Source: Melioribacter sp051488685
GTDB taxonomy: Bacteria > Bacteroidota > Ignavibacteria > Ignavibacteriales > Melioribacteraceae
NCBI RefSeq assembly: GCF_051488685.1
Contig: NZ_JBPSEH010000006.1
Coordinates: 186,001-250,000 of the forward strand
DNA: 64,000 nt
Direction of reading: 5' to 3'
Shown here: piece after piece, positions 1-7,805 of the stretch
Numbering within the stretch: position 1 is the first letter of the stretch
Layout of the letters: every line of letters starts with the position of its first letter
The notes under the pieces: generated by a model
Told to the model about the DNA's origin: nothing
Seen by the model: the letters and a program-made list of their open reading frames with translations, nothing else
Database searches by the model: none
Position numbers and translations under genes: made by a program

Positions 1-1
1 A

Positions 2-1174
2 TTTAACAATCGTAGTCTTCTTTGGGAGGCCGAAAAGCTAATCAACCAAAGGAAACTTGAAGATGCAGAAAAAATCTTATCACGAATACTTTCTGATGAG
101 TCTTGTAATCAAGATGCATTAAATGACCTAGCATATATAAAAATTTTAAGAAGGGATTATTTAGAGGCGCTAGATAATATTATCTCAGTCCTTCTGATAA
201 ATCCTAATAATGAAATAGCATGGAATAATATATCCTATTTAATTGATTATAAGTTTTTAGAAAAAGATTATGTTGCAGAGAGACTTAGGAAAAATTTTAA
301 GATCCCCTTATCTTTTACCAAAATCAATAATTATCAAGAATTTATTAATTATGAACACAGAACAAGACTAGAATTCAAAAAGAGAGAAAGACTAGAAAGA
401 GAAATAATAGATTCTAATGCTGAAGAATTTACTTATAACGGCTTTTGTATTGTTTGTGACGATATTATGCCTTTCAAAGTAGATTACTGGAAAGCATATA
501 ACATTAATGGCGAGCGTGTCCCTAACTGGAGAGAAAGACTAATATGTCCGAATTGTAATCTAAACAACCGGATGAGACTAACGTATCATATAATCAAAGA
601 AATATTTCCCAATTTCAAAGAAATTTCTGTTTATGCAACAGAGCAGACAACAATCTTGTTCAGACTTTTACAACAAAAAAATCCTCAAATCATTGGAAGT
701 GAATTTTTAGGCAGCGAAGTTCCGCCAGGACATATAAATCATAATGGGATAAGAAATGAAGATTTCACGAGTTTATCATTTAGAGATGAGCAGTTTGACT
801 TAATAATTTCACTAGAAGTACTTGAGCATATCCCTAATTATAAAAAAGCTATAAGAGAAAGTTACAGGGTACTAAAAAAAAATGGAAAATTTTTCTTCAC
901 TGTACCTTTTGACAGAAATGAAAAAAAGAATCTTATAAGAGCTGTTATCAATCAGGATGGCAGTATTAATCATATTCTACCACCAGAATACCATGGCGAC
1001 CCGTTAGGCAGAACTGATGGTTGCTTATGCTATTATCACTTTGGCTGGGAACTGCTGGATGAACTTAAAGCCGCCGGATATAAAACTTCATATGCGCTTT
1101 TCACTTACTCAAAGGAGTATGGCTATCTAGGTGGTGAACAAATATTTTTTATAGCAGAGAAAGGGGATGAATAG
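2..1174 (+). CDS. TPR-containing SAM-dependent methyltransferase (5' end outside window)
   Basis: The reading frame is open from base 2, so the gene begins upstream of the window; the ATG at 467 is internal. The visible 390 residues start with helical, TPR-like sequence (about 1-95). A likely zinc site follows: CxxC at about 149-152 and CPNC at about 182-185. A class I methyltransferase fold comes last, with FDLIISLEVLEHIP near residue 265 and RVLKKNGKFFFTVPF after it. This resembles type-11 methyltransferases of glycan and flagellar modification loci. The next gene starts directly after its stop codon, so it is very probably cotranscribed with the two glycosyltransferases ahead of flagellin. 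Its substrate may be a glycan or sugar nucleotide, which is inferred from context only. Confidence 0.8.
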   Translation, partial: FNNRSLLWEAEKLINQRKLEDAEKILSRILSDESCNQDALNDLAYIKILRRDYLEALDNIISVLLINPNNEIAWNNISYLIDYKFLEKDYVAERLRKNFKIPLSFTKINNYQEFINYEHRTRLEFKKRERLEREIIDSNAEEFTYNGFCIVCDDIMPFKVDYWKAYNINGERVPNWRERLICPNCNLNNRMRLTYHIIKEIFPNFKEISVYATEQTTILFRLLQQKNPQIIGSEFLGSEVPPGHINHNGIRNEDFTSLSFRDEQFDLIISLEVLEHIPNYKKAIRESYRVLKKNGKFFFTVPFDRNEKKNLIRAVINQDGSINHILPPEYHGDPLGRTDGCLCYYHFGWELLDELKAAGYKTSYALFTYSKEYGYLGGEQIFFIAEKGDE

Positions 1175-4100
1175 ATGTTTGAAAATCAGAAGTTCTTAAA
1201 TGACCTTCAAAGTCTTTATGATTCATCACGCTCAGATGAAACTGTCAACTTCATAATCTCACTTCTGGACAATAATAATTTATCTAAAGAAAATAAAAGC
1301 TTCTTAAAATTTTATCTTGCACGTGAATATTTCTTTCGCAATGAGTTAGAGAATGCTGAAAAATTATTTTGTGAGTTAGTAGATAATTCCATAAAACAGT
1401 TTAATTGTTTATTTTATTTAGCCGAAATCTTTTGGAAAACTAACAGACAACAGGAAGCAATACTTTTATTAAATAAAATTTACTCTGTAAATCCTGAGCT
1501 CAAGCATCTGCTCAAAAATATATCTCTCAAGCTCCGAGAAATAGAAAAGCAAAACAAATCTTTTTTATTGTCAAGTTCAAAAATTCTGCTTGAGGAAAAA
1601 AAATCTTTACCTCTTATATCAATAATAATTCTTTGCTATAATAAGGTTGATTTCACCAAAAAATGTCTCAGTGCATTGTTTGAAAATACAAACTATGAAA
1701 ATTATGAAGTAATTGTTCTTGACAATGGTTCTGTTGATGATACACCTGACTATCTTTTGAGTTTTGGTGAAGCCATTAAATTAATTCGTTCAAATACAAA
1801 TCTGGGATTTGTAAAAGGTAACAACTATGCAAGTCAATTTGCGTTAGGTGATTACATAGTATTTCTTAATAATGATACGGAACCGCAGCAGGGATGGTTA
1901 AATCATCTCCTTCATACATTTGATTATCATAAAGATGCAGGAGCTGCAGGTTCAATGCTGATTTACCCCGATGGTAAACTTCAGGAAGCTGGAGGCATAA
2001 TATTTAATGATGCTTCAGGCTGGAATTACGGAAGAGGTAATTCACCGAATGATTCAAAATACTCATATTGCAGAGAAGTTGATTATTGCTCTGGAGCCGC
2101 CTTGATGATACGAAAAGATTTATTTGACCAAATCGGAAAATTTGATGAAAGATACTCGCCTGCATATTATGAAGATACTGACTTGTGTTTTAGTGTAAGA
2201 AAAATCGGTTATAAAGTTTATTACAATCCGTTTTCCAAAGTAATTCATCACGAAGGAACTACCGCTGGGACAGACCTCAATTCTGGTTTTAAGAAATATC
2301 AGGTTGTTAATTCTTCTAAGTTTATTGAGAAATGGCGAACAGAATTAAAAAAACAATATCCCAGCAACCCAAATTTAAGGTTTTTATTCTCTGATAGAAA
2401 TAAAGGTAAAAGAATTCTTATAATCGATGATATACCGCCACTTCCAGATAGGGCAGCTGGTGCGTTAAGACATTTCCATACTCTTAATGAAATGATTAAC
2501 CTCGGCTATAAGGTAACTTATGTTCATTTAATGGGTCAACAATATACTGATTACTATGCTTTAAGATATCTAACTGATTTTAGAATGCGTGGTGTTGAAT
2601 TTATTTGGTTTAACTATGAGTATTGGTATAATATTAGATACACAGAAGAGGGAAACAATTATATTAAGTCATTAATAGCATCACTTGAACTTAGAGATCG
2701 CTATTATGATTTTATATACATTGCGTTCTGGCACATAGCTGAATACTTTATCGACATTATTAAATCGCAAGTACCTAACATCCCAATTTTAATTGATACT
2801 ATGGATATACACTATCTTAGAGAAGAACGTGAATGCGCTCTTTCAAATAATGCGATATTAATGGAAAAAATAAAAGAAAATAAAAAAAGGGAGTTATTAG
2901 TTTATTCAAAGGCAGATGTAATTACTACTGTAACTGAATCAGACAGAGCTGAATTAAGGAAGTATATTAAAGATAAACCTATCTTCATATTAACGGATGT
3001 TCATATTATAAGAGAAAATACTCCTTCCTATAAGGATAGGAAAGACTTACTATTTGTAGGTAACTTTAATCATAAACCGAATGAAGATGCGGTTCTATTC
3101 TTTGTAAAAAGAATATTCCCTAAAATAAAATTAAATCTTCCAGATATAAAATTATTTATTGTAGGTAATAACCCATCGGAAAACATAAAAGTACTTGATA
3201 GTAATGATATTATCGTCACTGGATGGGTGCCAGATGTAAAAGAATACATTGATAGGTGCCGTATTGAAGTTGTTCCTTTAAGGTATGGTGCAGGTAATAA
3301 AGGTAAAGTAGGAGAAGCACTCGCGAATGGACTTCCAATTGTAACCACTTCAATAGGTGCGGAAGGAATGGGAATTGAGCACGGTCTACACGCCTATGTA
3401 AGTGATATCCCAGAAAAATTTGCCGAGTTAGTTGTTGAGTTATATAATAATAAAGAATTATGGTCAAAATTTTCAGCTAAAGGTAAAGAACTTATAGCTT
3501 CTCAATATTCAAGCAGCCAAATGAGAAAGCGAATACAATTCATTTTTAATCATACCAAACAGTCTCTAAAAAGTACTTCTGCTCTCAAATTTTCATCTCC
3601 GCCAAAAGTGAGTATTATTATTGTTGCTTACAATCAAATTGAGTACACAAAAAAATGTATACAAAGTATTCAAAAGTATGTAACTGAAAATTATGAGATA
3701 GTCTTAATTGATAATGCTTCAAATGATGGGACAATGAAACAATTATTTAATAATGATGGCTTACTAAAATATTATCGAAATGAATATAATTACGGTTTTC
3801 CTGTAGCTATTAATCAAGGTATCTTGAACTCTTTGGGTGATTATATACTAGTTCTGAATAATGATACAGTATTGACAGAAGGTTTAGTAGAACGTATGAT
3901 TGAAATTGCCGAAAGTGATTCTTGTATAGGTCTCGTAGCTCCTCTTAGTAATGAGGTAAGCGGTCTGCAAAAAGACAATAATGCCAAATATAATTCGCTT
4001 GAGGAAATGCATGAATATGCAAGGTCGCTAAAAGAAAAGAACAAAGGGATAATCTTGCAATTTCCGAGAGTAGCTTTTCTTTGTACTTTAATAAAACGAG

Positions 4101-4807
4101 AAGTAATTGATAAAATTGGGGGGCTCGATGAACGGTTTACTCCTGGTAATTTTGAAGATGATGATTTCTGTTTGAGAGCACAATTAGCTGGCTTCAAAAC
4201 TGTAATTGCAAAAGACGTTTTTATCCATCACTATGGTTCAAAGAGTTTTAAAGCAAACGGTATTGAAGCATACAAGAAAAGATTGGAAATTAATAGAAAA
4301 AAATTTGTTGAAAAATGGGGAGCCGATCCTGATGAAATATGGTTACAAAACAAAAGTATAAAATCACATCAAATATATTATCCTATAGATATTGATCTTT
4401 GCAAACAGTATTTCGAAAGAACTAAGGTATTTCTAAAAGATAATGAATTAAGGCTAGCTGAAGAATCCATAGTAAAAGCAATAGAAAATTATAAAGAAGG
4501 TAATGCTAGTATTATTGATAATGATGACCTAATGAATTTAGCCGGCAATATATTTCTTGCCAATAGTAATATTTCAGATGCTCAGCACTACTTCGAAAAA
4601 GAACTCAACTTGAATCCACAATCATCATCGGCTTGCTTTGGATTAGGACAGGTATTTCTGATGCAAAATAATTTAGAAGCAGCCAAAGTAATGTTCGAAT
4701 GGGCAGTTAAAAATGATCCCAACAATACTTCAGCAGTCGATGCTTTGGCTAATGTTAATAATTTGCTCGGTTACGAATTAAATCATTCAACATTAGAGGT
4801 GAGTTAG
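1175..4807 (+). CDS. Giant multidomain glycosyltransferase: TPR-GT2-GT4-GT2-TPR
   Basis: At 1210 residues this protein joins three glycosyltransferase units. Residues 1-135 are TPR-like. About 147-390 is a GT2 domain (ISIIILCYN, DNGSVDDT, acidic NNDTEP). About 415-775 is a GT4-type domain of GT-B fold (RILIIDDIPP, GEALANGLPIVTTSIGAEGMG region). About 809-1060 is a second GT2 domain (SIIIVAYNQ, LNNDTVL). About 1075-1210 is TPR again. The start ATG abuts the stop of the methyltransferase gene. No transmembrane segments are evident, so it probably acts in the cytoplasm. Because flagellin lies two genes downstream, it may assemble a short glycan on flagellin or on a lipid or TPR-held carrier. That role is inferred; the enzyme class is clear. 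Confidence 0.9.
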   Translation: MFENQKFLNDLQSLYDSSRSDETVNFIISLLDNNNLSKENKSFLKFYLAREYFFRNELENAEKLFCELVDNSIKQFNCLFYLAEIFWKTNRQQEAILLLNKIYSVNPELKHLLKNISLKLREIEKQNKSFLLSSSKILLEEKKSLPLISIIILCYNKVDFTKKCLSALFENTNYENYEVIVLDNGSVDDTPDYLLSFGEAIKLIRSNTNLGFVKGNNYASQFALGDYIVFLNNDTEPQQGWLNHLLHTFDYHKDAGAAGSMLIYPDGKLQEAGGIIFNDASGWNYGRGNSPNDSKYSYCREVDYCSGAALMIRKDLFDQIGKFDERYSPAYYEDTDLCFSVRKIGYKVYYNPFSKVIHHEGTTAGTDLNSGFKKYQVVNSSKFIEKWRTELKKQYPSNPNLRFLFSDRNKGKRILIIDDIPPLPDRAAGALRHFHTLNEMINLGYKVTYVHLMGQQYTDYYALRYLTDFRMRGVEFIWFNYEYWYNIRYTEEGNNYIKSLIASLELRDRYYDFIYIAFWHIAEYFIDIIKSQVPNIPILIDTMDIHYLREERECALSNNAILMEKIKENKKRELLVYSKADVITTVTESDRAELRKYIKDKPIFILTDVHIIRENTPSYKDRKDLLFVGNFNHKPNEDAVLFFVKRIFPKIKLNLPDIKLFIVGNNPSENIKVLDSNDIIVTGWVPDVKEYIDRCRIEVVPLRYGAGNKGKVGEALANGLPIVTTSIGAEGMGIEHGLHAYVSDIPEKFAELVVELYNNKELWSKFSAKGKELIASQYSSSQMRKRIQFIFNHTKQSLKSTSALKFSSPPKVSIIIVAYNQIEYTKKCIQSIQKYVTENYEIVLIDNASNDGTMKQLFNNDGLLKYYRNEYNYGFPVAINQGILNSLGDYILVLNNDTVLTEGLVERMIEIAESDSCIGLVAPLSNEVSGLQKDNNAKYNSLEEMHEYARSLKEKNKGIILQFPRVAFLCTLIKREVIDKIGGLDERFTPGNFEDDDFCLRAQLAGFKTVIAKDVFIHHYGSKSFKANGIEAYKKRLEINRKKFVEKWGADPDEIWLQNKSIKSHQIYYPIDIDLCKQYFERTKVFLKDNELRLAEESIVKAIENYKEGNASIIDNDDLMNLAGNIFLANSNISDAQHYFEKELNLNPQSSSACFGLGQVFLMQNNLEAAKVMFEWAVKNDPNNTSAVDALANVNNLLGYELNHSTLEVS

Positions 4808-4809
4808 CC

Positions 4810-6330
4810 ATGGGAACTCTAACGCTTTCGATGATTGTCAAAAACGAAGAAAAATATCTGAAAGATTGTCTTGAATCTGTTAAGAATATTGTAAATGAGA
4901 TTGTCATTGTGGATACCGGTTCGACAGATAATACTATCTCTATCGCAAAAGAATACAACGCCAAGATCTATAATTTCGATTGGATAAACGATTTTTCAGC
5001 TGCCAGAAATTATGCGCTTTCCAGGTCTACTGGTGACTGGATATTGTATCTGGATGCCGATGAACGACTGGATACTAATTCATTACCTGAATTAAAGAAA
5101 ATATTAAATACAGTTACTAAGGCGGGTTATTTTTGCACCGTAATGAATATCGACAATGAAAACGATAGAGACTATTCTATACGTTATGTGAGATTATTTA
5201 AAAACTCGCCAGACATTAAATTTGCCGGTAAAGTACACGAACAAATTACCGACTCCCTGATTGAAAATGGCTATCAAATTCAGCATTCCAGAATTATAAT
5301 TAACCACATCGGATATGACATTGCTAAAGAAGAAAAAGAGAAAAAAGCAAAAAGAAATCTCGAACTTCTGATAGAAGAATATAATCTAAGCAAATCTTCA
5401 TATAGCTTATTCCAGCTTGGACAGACATACTATATATTGGAAAATTATGATAAAGCCAGAGAAATTTTCTCTGAATTGATAAGCAAGCAAGACTTTGATA
5501 ACATACTTAAAGCAGAAGCTTATGCTTACCTCGCACAAATTGAGCATTCGAATTTTAATCCGATGTATGCCGAAAAATTGATGGATAAGGCAATAGAACT
5601 AAATCCAAGACAGACATATTATTATCTATTAATGTCGAAAATCTATTTACGTCAGCAAAATTTGTACAAAGCCAAGCTGTATGCAAAAAAAGCAATGGAA
5701 ACTAATAAATGTATAAACAAAAATGAGTTGTTCAATAAACAAACAATTTTTGTTGACGATAGAGAAATAATTTATTATGGCTTATATCTTTCATTTAAAA
5801 CGCAAGATCCAGATTATACTGAATACTTTATCAGAGAGCTATACAGAATAGTAAAAGACGAAAGTGCTAATCGTAAAATTCGACTTATTAAGTTGATGGA
5901 AAATGTTCTCAACGGCAGAGAAATTAATGAAGAGATTGCCGACATTATTGAACAAAATATCAACAAATACAATCTCGATTTACTAATTACTGTTCTTGAG
6001 CAACAAAAGAATAATGAAATCAAGTTCAGACTTTTTAATTACATTCATTCGCTCTATCCAAAAAATACAGAGGCTATAAAAAATTTGGCACTTCTCTACG
6101 ATCAAACCGGCGCTATTTCAGAAGCATTAAAATTTATGGAAAACAACAAAGAGATTATTAATAACGATCCAGCTGCACTTTTTTATCTGGCATCATTTTA
6201 TTTAAAAGCAAGAAAATATTCTGAGGCGATTCATATCTTTGACCACTTAGAAAATTCTTTCAGTCAGATGGGGAACATCATTCAGAAGGTAAAACTGATT
6301 AAGGAAAAGTTAAAAAGTATTGCTGTATAA
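4810..6330 (+). CDS. GT2 glycosyltransferase with C-terminal TPR repeats
   Basis: This is a 506-residue protein. Residues 1-230 are a GT2 domain of the kind found in SunS-like and TPR glycosyltransferases (LSMIVKNEEKYL, VDTGSTDNT, the ARNYAL block, and acidic YLDADERLD). The remainder is helical TPR sequence (DKAREIFSEL, PRQTYYYLLMSKIYLRQ, EALKFMENN). The architecture resembles enzymes that glycosylate proteins directly, the TPRs gripping the protein substrate. The ATG lies 2 nt after the preceding stop, with AGAGGTGA as ribosome binding site. It ends about 240 nt before flagellin, so flagellin or FliD is the obvious candidate acceptor, by context only. Confidence 0.88.
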   Translation: MGTLTLSMIVKNEEKYLKDCLESVKNIVNEIVIVDTGSTDNTISIAKEYNAKIYNFDWINDFSAARNYALSRSTGDWILYLDADERLDTNSLPELKKILNTVTKAGYFCTVMNIDNENDRDYSIRYVRLFKNSPDIKFAGKVHEQITDSLIENGYQIQHSRIIINHIGYDIAKEEKEKKAKRNLELLIEEYNLSKSSYSLFQLGQTYYILENYDKAREIFSELISKQDFDNILKAEAYAYLAQIEHSNFNPMYAEKLMDKAIELNPRQTYYYLLMSKIYLRQQNLYKAKLYAKKAMETNKCINKNELFNKQTIFVDDREIIYYGLYLSFKTQDPDYTEYFIRELYRIVKDESANRKIRLIKLMENVLNGREINEEIADIIEQNINKYNLDLLITVLEQQKNNEIKFRLFNYIHSLYPKNTEAIKNLALLYDQTGAISEALKFMENNKEIINNDPAALFYLASFYLKARKYSEAIHIFDHLENSFSQMGNIIQKVKLIKEKLKSIAV

Positions 6331-6422
6331 TTTACTCCCTCCGAACCAGACTTCTCAGTTTTAATTACATGTATGTTCTTATTCAAATCTTTTCTATAAA
6401 GTTTCATTAACTGTATAATTTA

Positions 6423-6449
6423 TTGACATTGATATAAAATTTATATAAA
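6423..6449 (+). promoter_or_regulatory. Possible housekeeping promoter ahead of flagellin
   Basis: A perfect TTGACA (6423-6428) is followed after 15 nt by TATAAA (6444-6449). The spacer is short for a sigma-70 promoter and the region is AT-rich, so this is weak support. If real, it would give a basal transcript upstream of the sigma-28 start. Confidence 0.3.
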
Positions 6450-6457
6450 GGATTTGC

Positions 6458-6484
6458 TAAACTTTTATAAGCATTATGCGATAA
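6458..6484 (+). promoter_or_regulatory. Sigma-28 (FliA-type) promoter of flagellin
   Basis: TAAACTTT (6458-6465), exactly 11 nt, then TGCGATAA (6477-6484). Against the enterobacterial consensus TAAAGTTT-N11-GCCGATAA this is 7 of 8 and 6 of 8 matches with exact spacing. The predicted start near 6491 leaves a leader of about 75 nt. The presence of flgM at the end of the same cluster supports sigma-28 control. Confidence 0.75.
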
Positions 6485-6517
6485 TATTAGTGAGAAATAA
6501 ATCTCATTAATCAACAA

Positions 6518-6539
6518 GCTCAAGCAAGGATGCTTGAGC
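6518..6539 (+). promoter_or_regulatory. Flagellin leader hairpin with GGA loop (CsrA-site-like)
   Basis: A perfect 9-bp stem (GCTCAAGCA / TGCTTGAGC) presents the 4-nt loop AGGA at 6527-6530. The CAAGGATG across the loop matches the core of the CsrA/RsmA consensus (CARGGAUG), and GGA in a hairpin loop is the preferred CsrA target. A second site overlaps the ribosome binding site about 31 nt downstream. Confidence 0.6.
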
Positions 6540-6552
6540 GAATTTAAAAAAA

Positions 6553-6564
6553 ATACAAGGAGGT
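6553..6564 (+). promoter_or_regulatory. Flagellin ribosome binding site overlapping a second CsrA-like site
   Basis: ATACAAGGAGGT contains a full Shine-Dalgarno AAGGAGGT ending 4 nt before the ATG at 6569. It also matches 11 of 12 positions of the CsrA consensus RUACARGGAUGU. A protein bound here would block initiation. The two-site arrangement parallels the hag leader of Bacillus subtilis, where CsrA is antagonised by FliW. Neither csrA nor fliW lies in this window. Confidence 0.6.
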
Positions 6565-6568
6565 AATT

Positions 6569-7399
6569 ATGGGATTCTCAATTAACACAAACGTTGGTGC
6601 TCTTAATGCTTACAATGCATTGGCAAAAATCAATGCACAAACTGAAAAAGCACAGCTTCGTCTTGCAACAATGAAAAAAATCAACAGCGTTGCAGACGAC
6701 ACATCCGGTTATAACGTCGGTAAACAACTCGAAGCTCAAACTCTTACACAAAAAGCTCAGTTGAACAACATTGCTTCGGCTAAAAACTATCTGGCTACCG
6801 CTGAATCCGCTTTACAGCAGATTGCTGACAAATTAAACCAGATAAAAGCTAAACAGACCGACGCAGATGATCCATTGAAAGATTCTGCTGCAATTGCCGA
6901 TGACATTAGAACCCTCGCTAAAGAAATTGATTCTATACTTAAGAACACCAACATTAACGGTACACAGTTGCTTGCAAGTACTGATGGTTCTACCGCTTTA
7001 TCCGATGCAACATTTGACGTTGGAGGTTCTACATTCTCTGTAGATTTTGCTAGCAATTCCTACTTAAATGTAGGCACACTCGCAACAGCAATTGGAACCA
7101 GTAATCTGCAAAGCACTACAGATTCAACTGTCCTGGACTTTGATACTACAACAGTAGCAGCCAATGTTCGGAACTCATTGCTGCGTCTCGGTAACTTACG
7201 ACAGACACTCGATTCACGAGAAGAATATCTCACAGCAGCAATTGCCAACAACACAGCTACTATCAGTAATATCTTCGACGCCGATGTTGCTATGGAACAA
7301 TTGAATGCTACTAAAGGACAAATTGGTGCGCAGGTAGCAACTGCAATGGTCGCTCAAATGAATACTGCTCCTCAACAGATATTGAGCCTCTTCCGTTAA
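6569..7399 (+). CDS. fliC: Flagellin
   Basis: At 276 residues this is a short flagellin. The conserved N-terminal D0/D1 region (SINTNVGALNAYNAL, KKINSVADDTSGYNVG) and C-terminal D1/D0 region (DADVAMEQLNATKGQIGAQV, ending QQILSLFR) are both complete. The central variable part is small, about residues 130-190, rich in Ser, Thr and Asp. It forms the extracellular filament after export through the flagellar type III system. The start is fixed by AAGGAGGT 4 nt upstream. Expression looks controlled twice, by the sigma-28 promoter and by a leader with CsrA-like sites. The glycosyltransferases upstream suggest that the Ser/Thr-rich centre could be glycosylated (inference). Confidence 0.96.
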   Translation: MGFSINTNVGALNAYNALAKINAQTEKAQLRLATMKKINSVADDTSGYNVGKQLEAQTLTQKAQLNNIASAKNYLATAESALQQIADKLNQIKAKQTDADDPLKDSAAIADDIRTLAKEIDSILKNTNINGTQLLASTDGSTALSDATFDVGGSTFSVDFASNSYLNVGTLATAIGTSNLQSTTDSTVLDFDTTTVAANVRNSLLRLGNLRQTLDSREEYLTAAIANNTATISNIFDADVAMEQLNATKGQIGAQVATAMVAQMNTAPQQILSLFR

Positions 7400-7420
7400 T
7401 TGGGAATTTTTCCTGACTGA

Positions 7421-7451
7421 TCCCTCTCCCTTCGGGGAGAGGGAATTTATT
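7421..7451 (+). terminator. Strong hairpin after flagellin
   Basis: A perfect 10-bp GC-rich stem (TCCCTCTCCC / GGGAGAGGGA) with a TTCG tetraloop at 7431-7434, followed by ATTTATT. The T-tract is weak. It may therefore act as a partial terminator and as a 3' stabiliser that gives flagellin mRNA in excess over fliS and fliD. Confidence 0.7.
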
Positions 7452-7470
7452 AACTAAACTACTGAAAGCC

Positions 7471-7803
7471 ATGTATACAGCAAACTATCTGACTAAAAAA
7501 ACTAATCCTTATCTAATTAATCAGATAAAGAATTCAACTCCTCAAGAACTAACCCTTAAAGTATACGACTTTGCAATTCAGCAATGTCATAAAAATGATA
7601 TGATCAGAACAAATGAGGCGATCCAGGTTCTAATTAATTCACTTAATTTTGATGATCCCGCTGCCCGAGAAATTTCTACCGGTCTGCTTCGCCTTTATAC
7701 ATTTTGTCAGGATCAAATGCGCAAAAAAAATAATGAAATTGTCCTGAAAATATTGACAGAATTAAAGCAGACATGGTTGGATGCTATTAAAAATATGGGT
7801 TGA
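7471..7803 (+). CDS. fliS: Flagellar export chaperone FliS
   Basis: A 110-residue helical protein of FliS size. The family signature is NPYLINQIKNSTPQELTLKVYD near the N-terminus (residues about 12-33), followed by four-helix-bundle sequence. FliS binds the C-terminal D0 helix of flagellin in the cytoplasm, preventing premature polymerisation and delivering it to the export gate. It lies directly after flagellin and 2 nt before the probable ATG of fliD, so fliS and fliD are translationally coupled. Confidence 0.9.
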   Translation: MYTANYLTKKTNPYLINQIKNSTPQELTLKVYDFAIQQCHKNDMIRTNEAIQVLINSLNFDDPAAREISTGLLRLYTFCQDQMRKKNNEIVLKILTELKQTWLDAIKNMG

Positions 7804-7805
7804 AA

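Noticed and set aside
6397..6423. TAAAGTTT, the exact sigma-28 -35 consensus, upstream of flagellin
   Set aside because: At the required 11-nt spacing the -10 region reads TAATTTAT, only 2 of 8 matches. The site at 6458-6484 fits far better.
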